Source of the DNA: Diplosphaera chodatii
Lineage: Eukaryota; Chlorophyta; Trebouxiophyceae; Prasiolales; Stichococcaceae
DNA length: 64,000 bases
Direction: 5' to 3'
Assembly (NCBI GenBank): GCA_032358165.1
Contig: JAALGY010000061.1
Location: 62,001 to 126,000 of the forward strand
Part shown: positions 22,409 through 33,600 of the stretch, piece after piece
Layout: each line of letters opens with the position of its first letter
How positions within the stretch are numbered: the stretch's first letter is position 1
Program-made: the position numbers and the translations under genes
Notes under the pieces: model-generated
What the model saw: only the letters and a program-made list of their open reading frames with translations
Database searches by the model: none
Told to the model about the DNA's origin: nothing

Positions 22409-25400
22409 ATGCCGCCCTGGCGAAAGATTGCAGAAGCCGTTGCGGCTGAGTTCATTGTGGATGACGTCTACCGCCCGGCTGATGGCCCCGACCCTGATGC
22501 AGACTACGAAAGGCTCGGCGCCATTGTTGAGCGCGTATGCAGGTGTGGTGCTCACCCGAGGCTGTACGTTTGCAATACATGAAAGCAAGCAGTCCTCGAG
22601 GAAGATTGCATGATCAGTTGCACGAGCTTGCTGCCACCGCGTGATCATGACCGCACCTGCGGCAAGTGCCCTGTGCTGCGGTATGCGCAGCTCCACCGCA
22701 ATGGATGTCGATCCCAGCAACTACATCATCGGGGTGCCTGCGATCCTGCTGGCGCTGACGGAGCATGAAATATTGAACCTAGCAGCCTCAGCACTGTGCG
22801 CACTTGGCGCCCAATTCCAGCAACCAGCGCCCAAGGTAAGCGGGAGTTGCTGGGTCCCTGATGCCGACACTGTGGGCAGCATCGCACAATTCCGAGCGCT
22901 TCCTTGTCAAGAGCATTGTTATGCAATGCAACTGCAGCTTTTGAGGGAGACGCTGCGCAGTGGCGGGCTGACCTCGAAAGTATGGGTTGCCAAATCGGGC
23001 ATTCCCTCCCTGGGCAAGTGAGCCAGTGTGCGCTGTTGTTCGCAAGCAAATCCCCCAAACAGTGCGATGCATGCAGACCTGTGAGTGCACAATGCGCGCC
23101 TGAAATCAGCTGCCAGACACGGCTGTGCACATTGCCAGGGCACTCCGCCGCCCAGGGCTCATGGCGGCGGCAGAAGCTATCCTGCCTGACGCCATCAGCA
23201 TCATGGCCCTCGACGTGCTGGCGACTGTGGAGGACTTGACAGATGACCAGGCGGCGCTGCAGAAGACGGCTTCGCAGCTGCAGCTGGCAGCCGCGGGGTG
23301 CCTCCGGTGAGCGAGCTCGAGCACGGCGGACATTGTGAAGCACGGCATGCTGCCCGGCGTCTCGTGAAGCTGCCAGCTGGCGCTTCTCATGGCTCGATGT
23401 GGGGGGGCACATACGACACGGCGGCCCTGGTACTGCAGGCAGGCCGCCGTCCTGCCGGCGGGGCTGGACCTGGATGCGGTCACCGCCGCACGCTGCGCTG
23501 CACGCCTCGCACTGGTGGCTGTTGCAGGCAAGCCATGGCTGCACCTCGCGTCTGCCGATCCAATGAAGCGCGGACACAGCCCCCGATCATCAGCAAGACA
23601 TCTGGTCGCAGTTTCTGCCTGGGTGCTGCGTGCAGTCATCAGGCAGACGTCACGCTGAGCAAACTAATGTGTCATCCATGTTCAGCAGCACTGAACGAGT
23701 TCCTTGAACCCTGCGCCTGCAGAAAGGGGTCTGCCTGGCGGCGAGCCGCTGCTGCTGCAGCACCTGGATGTGTGTCGTGCTGCCGTGGCGGCACGTGCAT
23801 GTGAAACAGTTGCAGCGAACGAAAGCGATGCACCGGATGGCGATGCCGAGGGGGGATTTGGTCGGGCGGGATTTAATGGGCGCCGCCGCTGGGGCGGCAG
23901 GCGGCACCGCAGCAGATGACGAGGCGCTCGGCAGCCGCGCGGCAGCCGCGCGGAGCACCGGCGGCATCGCGACGTGGGCGCTGCCACTGAGCGACACGCT
24001 GCACGCGCTGGCCGCGCTCTGGGCCCACGCGGATGAAATCACAGACGCCAGCGCCGCAGCAGCCGTGCGCGCCGCGATCGCGCTGGCCAGCTTCGAGACG
24101 GCAGACCACACGGTGCTGCCGCGGCCCGGCCTCACGGCCGCGCCGGCATCGGACCCCCGGCTGTGCGTGGGCATGGAGGTGCTGCTGCGCCTGCGGGGGC
24201 CGGCGGCCGCAGCGGTGCACCAGCAGCTGCTGGGGCAGCTGCTCGGCGCCCTCAGGGCCGCGTGCCTCAGCGTGTCGCGGGCGTGTCCCGGGCACCGCGC
24301 GGCGGGCGGCGGCGGCGGCGCCGCCTCGGATCCGCCCGCGCCCCAGCCGGCGGCCCATGCAGATGCGCCGGCGACAACGCCGTCCCCTGCAGCAGCGGCA
24401 GCGGCAGCAGCAGCGCCTGCGGTGCCGGCGCCCGACACGACGCGCTCCGCCACCGTCGCGCTGGCGAGCCTGATGACGCTGGGCATGTGCGTCCAGGGCG
24501 TGGTCCACGCCTGCCTCAGGAGCAAGGGCCTGCAGCCGCTGCTGGCGCCGGGCTCCGACTCGGGCCGGGCCTGGGCGGCGGCCGTCGCCGAGGCCCTCGC
24601 GGCCTCGGCACGCTGCTGCTCGCAGCACTGGCCAGAGGCGCCCGCACAGCTGCGCTTCACGGCGTTCATCACGGGCGCTACATACGCCGGCGCCGCCGCG
24701 GCGCTGCTGCGGGGATTCGTCGCGGGCGGGCCGGAGGCCCTGCAGCAGGCGGCCGGCGTGCAGCTGATGGAGGCCCTGGTAGCGCACCTGGCGCCGGCCC
24801 TGGGCGAAGACCTGATGCCGCTGTTCCAGGTGAGGACACTGCGCTCATGGACAGCCGCAGCTGCTGTCGACGTAGGCGCAAATGGGCTGGGCTTGTTGCC
24901 GCTGTGGAGCTGTGTGCATGCATGCTCTGGCATGCGATTTAGCCATGGTGTTGCGCCTCTCAAGATGCCCTTGCACATTGGTCATGCAGCGTTGGGTCTG
25001 CTGCTGATATCACTTTGGACTTCACACTTTCAGGCTATGCCAAACGCTATAGAGGTCAACCGCACAGCCGGGCCAGCGCTGGCTGCGGCCATCGAAGCTA
25101 TCCTGGCAGCAGGGGAGCGCAGCGGTGGTCTGGCGTCGAAGGGCGGCAGGAAGCAGCAGCTAGGGCAGCAGCAGCGACAGCAGCTGCCGGCGTCACTCAT
25201 CAATGCAGCATGTGCTGCCGCCATCACGCTTACGCGTGAGTTGTGTCGACATGCCGCGCTGACCTGCAAGCTTTTCGTAGACTCCATATGCCCGTCAGCA
25301 GAACGACGGGAAGTCTGATGGGCTTTGACCTGTGCGTGAGACCAGATGCACCTCGGTCACATCGTGGCATCCTGCATTCAGCTGCCGAACAGAGCTTAGG

Positions 25401-27734
25401 TGTAGCAGTCTGCGGTGCCTTCATCTCACGCCTGCTGCCCGTCTCTCTGTAATACTACACAGCTGTGCAACATGCAGGGGACGAGATGCGGCCCGTCATC
25501 ATGTCAGTGCAGCGTGAGGGTCCCGAGCAGGGGTACCGCGCCGTGCAAAAGGGCGTCAAGCTCGCCGCCCGGCTGCTGCACGCATTCACGCCCCAGGCGG
25601 CTCGCCACATGGCGGCCGCAAACGCTGCGGGCCACCTGATAGCGAAGCTGGAGGTGTGCTGCTGTGATCGTGGTGAAAGTTCATGGGCACGCTGCAAACG
25701 CCTTTGCGCACCTCGTGCATTGGGGTCCAGCAGGTTTGCTGCGCCTCCCTCAAGTGAGTGTTGCGTTGCTGAGCTCGATGTGGCGGCACTGTGCCTGACG
25801 GAGTGGTGCCTTCTGGGCGGTATGCAGTTCACTGTCACTTTGTTGACTGCAGCATCTTGCAGAGGGTCCCTGGTACTACCCGGAGATCGTGCCGGCCGTC
25901 GCGTCACTGTGCCAGGCGCTTGCGCTGCTCATTCGGCAGGTGCTCTCGATGCCCCTGCTGCCTCCCTTGCACACCTGCCTTCCACCGGGCCCTGCGAATG
26001 CTTCTCGCCCTGTGAGCTGCGTTCGGATAGATCCACTCACAGAGGTTGCTTCTGGCATGCATTCGAATCGGTCAGGCTGCCAGAATTGTGAACGCACTCA
26101 GCAACATCACAGCAGCATTTGTTGACACCCCCAGCCTGATGTAGGATTTGCCACTTTGCCTGCCTGCCTGTGCGACTGCTGAGCTAGACACCTGGTGTGC
26201 ATTGTGCAGTTCCCAGAGGGCCACCGGACATGCGCTGATGCCTGGCCACCGCTGGCAGCGGAGCTTTGGGAGGTACGGGCAGGAAGGGTTTCTGCAGTTG
26301 CCAGGCACATGACAAGCGTCGTGATCAGTAGTCGCTCTCGTGGCGTCTGCTCGCAGCTGCACTGGCAGTGCCACTGCTGATGCCCAAGAATTCTCCAGAG
26401 CAAGGGTCAACTTGCAATCTGTGTGCCGTGCAGCAAGCACAGCAGCAGCCCGCGTCGAGGGTTTTGCTCATCGGAAAAGCGATTGCCGGCGTGGCGCAGG
26501 CAATCGAAGACACAGCACAAGGTGGGGCCCAGCTGCATCCGTGTGAAGTCCGCAGTCCTCAAGTGGAGTGCTGATGCCTCGAGGCTTTGCTCCAAGGGGT
26601 TTTTGATGCCCAGTCTGTGATGTTGCGTGTTCAGTTTCGCAGCAGGGTCGGCGCAGCCATCCGACCCCGACGGCAGCAACGCCACCGAGAGCACAGCTCT
26701 GGGGGATAACTCCAGCCAGAGACCGAATGAAAGAACCCGCATCAGTGCAGCGTCGGACACGCACACGGCGGGAGCAGCGGCAGCGACAGCAGGCAGGTCG
26801 GCGGCAGCAGCGGCAGCGAGTGGGGGGGCAGTCCCAGCGCAGCGGACTGGGGCTGACGCAGACGCTGCGATGGCCGCCCTGCTGGTGCGCGCACATCCAC
26901 ATGTCATTGTAAGATCCTATGCTCTGATCGGCCAGCACAAACTTCGCCCATGGTGCCGCTGGCAGATCAATATCTGCATGCATACCCTCAAGGGGCTCTC
27001 TGGAAGTGTTTGTGCATGTCCCACCAAAACATCGCAAATGCCCCATCTTGCATGCCAGCTGCCCGTTCGAGGATTTAGGAGCGTGCAAGCCAGGTCAATC
27101 AACGAATACATGTATGCATCACGTGCTGACTATCATGCAAGTGCAGGCCGAGGAGGAGGGCAACGCGCCGGCGGCTGCGCCCAGCAAGGCGGCGCTGAAG
27201 CGCGCCCGCAAGAAGGCCGCCGCCGCCGCTGCTGCAGCCACCGTGTCCGGCCAGCTCCCTGTGAGGCAGCCGAATGGTCTCGCAGAGCCGACAAATCCCA
27301 GCGCGGCGCACAGCCCATCTCCAGCGATTGCCGGCCATGCGCCTGCCCAGGGTAGCGGTGCGAGCCCGCCGGCTGCGGACACAGCACCACCATTAGCCGG
27401 CGGCTCGGCAGTTACCGACGGCATGGCGGCAGCACACAGCGGCATGCAGGAACTGGGCCTGCAGGACGGTGCAGCAGCCGGCAGCCCTGTGCCAGCGCCA
27501 GATTTGCCGGGGTGGATGATGTGCCCGTTGACGCACGCCATCCTGGTCGACCCCGTGCTGTGCATCGGCGACGGGCAGTCGTACGAGCGGGCCGCGATCA
27601 TACAGTGGCTGGCGATGTCGGACGCGTCGCCAGTCACGGGCCAGCCGCTGGCATCGCGGGACCTGCTGCCCAACCATGCGCTGCGCAGCATCATTCAGGC
27701 AGCGCAGGCCCGGTCCTCACGGCAGGAGGAGTAG
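22409..27734 (+). CDS. U-box protein with long helical N-terminal region, copy 2 (possible frameshift)
   Basis: Thirteen exons parallel those of copy 1: 22409-22542, 22691-22835, 22938-23017, 23139-23306, 23439-23527, 23723-24829, 25034-25235, 25478-25653, 25853-25939, 26210-26272, 26332-26521, 26643-26884, 27147-27734. Several have identical lengths in both copies (145, 80, 168, 89, 176 and 87 bp). Exon 13 gives the complete U-box at the C-terminus: PGWMMCPLTHAILVDPV, DGQSYERAAIIQWL, SPVTGQPL and LPNHALRSII. A ubiquitin E3 role is inferred from the domain. Exon 6 is 1,107 bp and breaks the frame: its first part (GLPGGEPLLLQHLDVCRAA) and the rest (WALPLSDTLHALAALW) are in different frames, joined in one frame in copy 1. 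The shift falls near 23850-23890. It may be a disabling mutation, a sequencing error or a missed tiny intron. Confidence 0.8.
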
Positions 27735-28090
27735 GTAGTGGGTCATCGGTCGACCGAAGACGGGCATGCAATTTTGTTTAGGCGTGCACTGCTGACGCCG
27801 CGGATGGCTTCAGTTGGACCTTGGCATGCTGCTTTCTGTCGTCCCTTGTCAGTACTGCTGTCAGTGAGTTGTCTTGTAGGTCAGCGGCAAAACTTTGCCA
27901 TTCTTATAACGTTTCCAAGAAGTCTGCTGGCGATCTGGTCATGAGACTGTCATTCATTCCCATGGTTCGCTCAGCCTCCAGATCAGCAAAGCTCAATGTA
28001 GCATGCCGGTGAAGCAAGCATCAAAAAAGTGCACTGGCATAGGGTAAACGGCAGAGCAAAGGGTTGCATGAGACGGCCCGGCTGTCTGAC
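27735..28090. other. Convergent gap after U-box copy 2
   Basis: No gene. It separates the U-box gene 3' end from the minus-strand unit that follows. Confidence 0.5.
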
Positions 28091-29440
28091 TCAGCACGTG
28101 AATGCTGCCGCCGCCCAGCTGACCCCCGGCATCATACATTCTTCGTAGCCAGCTTGGCACAGCAGCCGACGCCCCTCCTTTGACAACCGCTGCTTCAGCT
28201 GCTGCACCCATGCACGCACCATGCCAAGTTGAATGACTGGATGCTGGTCCGTGGGGAAATGTGTTGTTCAGACGCAGTGGAGGAACATCGTCAACAGTGG
28301 GCCACTGAGCTTCAAGATCAGCAATCTGTGCAACTCCCACATCCTCCCACATGACCGCAGTGCAGCACACAGATTCCAGGGTGCAGTCGCCACTGTACCT
28401 GCCGCCGCTGTGCCCGCAGGTTGCACATACGCTTCGCAGCCGCTGGCGGCACCAGGGCAGCTTGCGTCGGCCGGCGGCGCAAGTGCTGGTCAAGCTGCCG
28501 CCGCTCCCGGTGCTGCTGCAGCATCTGCATCTGCTATTGACAGCTGAGGCCCCTCTGCAGGGCATGCACACAGACTGTCAACGCACAGTTCTTCACCGTC
28601 CCTCAGGCAGGCCACACAGTGCACCAGTTGGGTGACCACGGTGGTGTCTCGCTACTCATTGAATGACCTTGGGTGCCGTTCTGCTCTGCCATTCGGTTTG
28701 GCTGCTGCAACGGCCCGCTACTACCGCCAGCGGGCGCCTTCCTGTGGGGCGTGCGGGCGCAGCACCACCTGCTCGTGAGGGGATGTGTCTCAGGCCATAT
28801 ACGACTGTGGCCCCTTGGATGATCCACGTGGAAGCATGGAGGAGCGGTAGGGGGTACGAGGGATTGTCATCTACAATCAGATAGCACGTGACACCAGGAG
28901 ACATGCAGCATCACATCACCACAAAGCAGGTCAGCTGCAGTGCACCTGCCGTACGGCCTGTATTCGCTACCTCCCACACGCATTGCGGGCCCCTGGCGGC
29001 AAGGTCTTCCTCTGCTGCCGCTGGGATGGCGCACCAGCAGCTGCCACACGGGCTGGGGGTTCCGGCAGCTTGGCAGCCGTCTGCATGCAGCAAAGTCACT
29101 GGCTTGACAGACCAACAGGTTTGTCATCAGCAGAACTCAGACCGCACAACAGGCCTCATGTGCGGGCAGATGATGATGACACTGCTGTACACATGCTCGG
29201 TTGCAAGATGCAAAGGAATGCATCCGTACGCACCAGCTCTGCGACGCCGGAGAAGCTCGTGGAGACGGCCTGATGCACAACCTTCGCCATCTTCATGCCG
29301 CGCGGCTTCTCGCCCATGCCTAGCTGCTGCGAGACGTCCGGCAGCAGCAGCGCGGTGACGCCAGCGTTGCAGGATATTACGGTGTTGGCTGCTTCTGCCG
29401 GCCCGCAGTTGTCCAGTACCAGCACCGTCCCGCTGCCGCA
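28091..29440 (-). CDS. Unrecognised multi-exon gene (B) downstream of TNL1
   Basis: Several minus-strand blocks look coding and have good splice signals. Exon 29440-29234 (CGSGTVLVLDNCGPAEAA ... STSFSGVAEL, 69 codons, acceptor CCACAG, donor GTGCGT) joins in phase to a basic/Pro block near 29067-28955 (QRQQRKTLPPGARNACG). Further down are a Gln/Arg-rich helical block near 28550-28400 and a terminal block ending at 28091 (WVQQLKQRLSKEGRRLL). I could not connect every junction, and no start is assigned; an upstream exon must exist because 29440 follows an acceptor. A decayed copy of the first block sits at 44470-44568 downstream of TNL3. I recognise no domain. Confidence 0.4.
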
Positions 29441-29606
29441 CTGTGGACAAAGGACAGAGCAACACTCATGTGCCAGCAGCCCGGTGCAGTAATGCACACC
29501 TGCTGTCCATCAACCACGCTGCACTGTATGATGGCAGCAATGATCTGGTGAGTATCACATCAACATTATGGATAGTATGGTTTGAAATCGCCTCCAATCA
29601 GTCAAA

Positions 29607-30556
29607 TCATAGCTGCACCTCGATCTCGAGCAGCTCCTCGCCTCGCAGTCCAGCCACAAGCGACTTGACGACGTCGCGCTTCAGCCGCAGCGCTATCGGG
29701 CACGCAGCGGGGTTGTCAACCCGCTGCTTGAATGACGCGAGCATCGAAACAAGCTCCTGGGAGGAGCCAGCGGCGTACTCCGGCGTGCTCCTGTGTGTTC
29801 TGGTCGTTGACTGCCCCATGCTGCCGACTTGCACGGTGGCAGTCCCGCTGGCCACGGTCGCCTGGGGGGCGAGCGTCCTTTCGGAGACTCGCGTCTGCTC
29901 CACGCTGCAGCAGCAAGGGCCAGAAAATGCAACAGGGGCTAGTCATTACAGGTGCGGACTACTTGTATGTCAACAGTTGTCTCAGTGTCACACACACAAT
30001 GCTCTATGCAACAGGTTGGTGTGCTCTCACCTGTAGTAGTTGCCGTCCGCTGGCGCTGCAGCCACCACACGAGAGCCAGGCGTGGCCGGGTTGATGCTTT
30101 CGAACGCGCGCCAGCCGGGGCTGCTGCTGCCCGCTGCGGGGATCCTTGCACAGAATTCGACGGTGGTGTCCAGCAGCATACCGCCGCGCGCGACCAAGGT
30201 CTCAGGCGAGCTGCCGGCTGCGGGACGACCAGCGCCGGGAGGAATGCACCTCTGGCTGGTTGGCTGCAGGGATGCGCCTACGCGCTGCAGCTTGATGCAC
30301 GTCCGGCCAGCCTCGCTGCATGCCGCCAGCTGCAGTGAGATCACGGCACTGACTGCCATGGGACGGCGCGGCCACCCACGCTCCAGCTGCAGCGGCTGAG
30401 TGAAGGTGAGCTGCATCAGCTGCTCCCCGCCAGCGATGATGCTGTATTGAACGGAGCAGGGGCTACTGGCAATGCCAATGCCAGCGTCACTGCTGCTGGT
30501 CTGCCACCGTTGCAACTCCATGGTTGAGCAGGCATCGTCGCATGGTGCTCTGGCAC
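29607..30556 (-). CDS. Unrecognised two-exon coding unit (A) downstream of TNL1
   Basis: Exons 30556-30031 and 29904-29607 join in phase (AG + C) with donor GTGAGA and acceptor TGCAG, giving about 273 residues and ending LLEIEVQL. The first exon has alternating hydrophobic stretches that suggest beta strands (YSIIAGGEQLMQLTFTQPL). The second has a helical charged part (SMLASFKQRVD, RLKRDVVKSLVAGLRGEELL). The first in-frame ATG is near 30520 (MELQRW), but the exon also follows a good acceptor at 30557, so an upstream exon is possible. It could be a separate gene or a far 3' part of TNL1. I recognise no family. Confidence 0.4.
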
Positions 30557-30658
30557 CTGCAAAAAACGACATTAGCTTCGTACAGCTGCAATTTCCTTCA
30601 AGCACACGACATGTAACGTGAAGCATGATCCTGTGTTGGCTAGCACACGGACAGCTGG

Positions 30659-33600
30659 TCATGAACCCGAGCGGCTCTGCTTGCCTCTGCTGCGACCGCT
30701 GCCCCCGCGCAGCCGTAGTATCCCAGCATCCCAGGGACGGACATCGTCACCACTGCTGGCGCAAGCAACGTCTGCCTCCCCTGCACATTGACATGCAACT
30801 GTGACTCGGTTCAGACAGCTGCATGCCCAAGCATAGCTCAAGGCTATGCAGCTGCAGGCAAGGTCAGCTATGTCTGCATCACAACCGCATTGGTGCAGTG
30901 CTTCGGGCAAGTCGTGAAGCAGCTGGCATTAGGGCCATGGCATCATGCTCACCTACGAGGCCTGTGTAGACGAACACCTGCAGATCTGGGTCATCAACGC
31001 TGCACATGTAGCCAGCGGCCAGCAGCTCCGCCTGGCGCCGCTGCACCTCAGCTTGTGTCTCCTCTGTGGGGTGAAAGACATACGCATACGCCGTCTCTGC
31101 GGCAGCTGGTTCCCCAATTGGCAGTGCACCATGCTGCCATGCAACAACTGACGTTTGCTGAGCTGCCACGCCAGCGCGTCGGACGTCAGCGCTGGCGTGG
31201 CAGCTGACGCCGCTGACGTCCGACGCGCTGGGCTCGGTGCTAATGCCCCGCTGTACGTACAGAGATAGGGCCCGTTGCTGGCTGGTGCTCATCATGCGCC
31301 TCAGCGTGCGCGCGGGGCCGTTGCCAATGATGTCTGGCACTTGCTGCTGCGCTGTGCTGCTGAAATCTGGTTTCAAACTGGAAAGGCCGCGAATGCTGTC
31401 CGGCAGCTGCTGCAGCGCAGGACAGAAGCTGCCATCAGGGTGACCAAATTGCAAAGGCGGCCGATGCTGTCTGGCAGCTGCTGCAGCAGAACGCAGCCGC
31501 TGACATCCAATGCTGTCAGGCTGCCAAGGCTGCCGATGCTGTCCGGCAGCCGCCGCAGCGCGGTGCAGCCGCTGACATCCAATGCCGTCAGGTTGGCCAG
31601 GCTGCCAATGCTGTGCGGCAGATGCTGCAGCGCCTTGCAGCCCTTGAGGTCCAGCATCACCAAGCTGCCCAGGCTACCGATGCTGTCAGGCAGCTGCCGC
31701 AGACGACGGCAATTTCTGACGTCCAGCGTCATCAGGCTGGCCAGGCTGCCGACGCTGTCGGGCAGCCGCTGCAAAGCCTCGCATCTGCGAATGGTCAGCG
31801 TCTGCAACATGGCAAGGCTGCCACTGCTGTCTGGCAGCCGTTGCAGGGTGCGGCAGCCGGCAAGGTCTAAGAGCTGTAAGAATTGCAGGCGGGCAATGCT
31901 TACGGGCAGCTGCAGCAGCCTGTGGCGCAGAAGCAGCTGCACCAGCTTGTGGCGCCTTGTAAGCTGCAGCACCTCGAGGTGCCTGAGGCTGCCGATGCTG
32001 TTTGGCAGGGAGCGCAAGCGGTGGTCGGACCACTCACTCAGGTAGCGCAGCTTGCTGCAGGCCGCTACGCTGTCCAGCAGCCCATGCCCGCAAGTGTTGT
32101 CACCAGGCGCATCCAACACCAGCAGCTGCTGGTTCAGCACTGCCCACTGATTGTGGTCATCCCTCAGGCACAGGAACAGCAACTCCAGCGGCATGTGCCC
32201 TTCGTCTGAGCTGCTGAACCACCTCATGCCAGGTAGTCTGCCTTGACTGCGTAGCGGCAGGTCCACAGCTGCCAAGCGGCCGCCATCAGCAGCAGTAGAC
32301 TGCTGATGGCGGTCCAGCAGCTCGCTGATTGTCCAAGCTGGCACATCTGCTGCAGCCGGCGGCCCCCTATGCAGCCGTGACGCTTGAGTTTTCAAGCTGC
32401 CAACCTGCAAGATGCAGAGAGGACCTGTCGGTGAATATCCTGCCTAGGTGGCAATGGATCACTCACTGCCAGCGCTTGCGCTCCATGCGATGCCGACCAA
32501 TTGATGGCAGCATGCAAGGTGCGAAACTGGGGGACCTGTGGCAGCCTGCTTGTTGGGGAGAGGCTGCTGAGGGGCCAGCTCGCAGGGCGGCTCAACCGCC
32601 TGCTGACCGCCCTCGCCATCTCCACCATGCAGTCGTGCACCTGAACTCTGCGCCCGTGCAGGCCCATGACCAGCTTAGTCCCCTTCTTCGACTGTTTCAT
32701 GGCTAATCATCTACATGGTCATGGGTGTCGTGACAGGCAAACGATCTGTCGTGCTCACCGGCTGACGTCTGTGAAGATGCCATCTTGCCATGCCATTGAT
32801 TCGGAGGCGCGGCAGCTGACGAGTGCCGCGCTTACGCAGGTGGTCCACAGCTCCTCCGCTTTGCGCCGCCAATGCGCCAGGGTGGAAGCCTGCCCCGGGC
32901 CCTTGTCGTTTTGCTGCTGCAGGATGCCAGCCCACACAAGCACCAAGTCCTCCTGGGGATGGCCGCGCATGAGCAGCGCTGCATCTAAAAACAGGTGCCT
33001 GCAACAAGCAACGTGCAACGCGATAAGTATCACGATAAGTATACATTCCTACTGTGAGCTGCGATAGCTAACCTCCTCTTCCATGGCAGCATCTGATGCC
33101 CCTGCAAACAACATTCCCACGACCAAAGCAGTTATGTCCGGCATACGAGTCCTATGGAGACAAGCACTGATCATCATGTGCAGCGGACCTGTGTTCGTCG
33201 GTGGGCAGACGGTCCAGGCTCCACTGCAGCACCGCCAAGACGTTTGATGGTCCCACAGTGAATGTGTTGCTGATGTCCGGGACTGCTAGCAGGTCCTTGA
33301 CAGCATCCTGTGGAAGCAACAGCGGCCCTAGTCCAAGCAACCAGATGCACCACGCAAGGATACAAAGGTACGACCTGCAAAACCATCACCCCGATGCGCC
33401 AGACCCAAGTCGACTCACATCAGCTGTTTCGGGGGAGCAGCTGCGCATCCCGGCACCCACCACCTGCAGCGCCAGCGGCAGGCCGCCGCATACCGCCAGC
33501 GCCTGCCGAATTGCCGCATGATATCCAGGGGGTGCCTGGTCTGCGGCAAAGGCGTGTTGGCACAGCAACTGCTCCGCCTCGTCATGCGCCAGCACCTTGA

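Noticed and set aside
30031..30556. Gene A first exon considered as a C-JID post-LRR domain of TNL1
   Set aside because: TNL1 frame b already ends at 30659 with a stop, and the similarity is only a general beta-strand pattern; kept as unrecognised.
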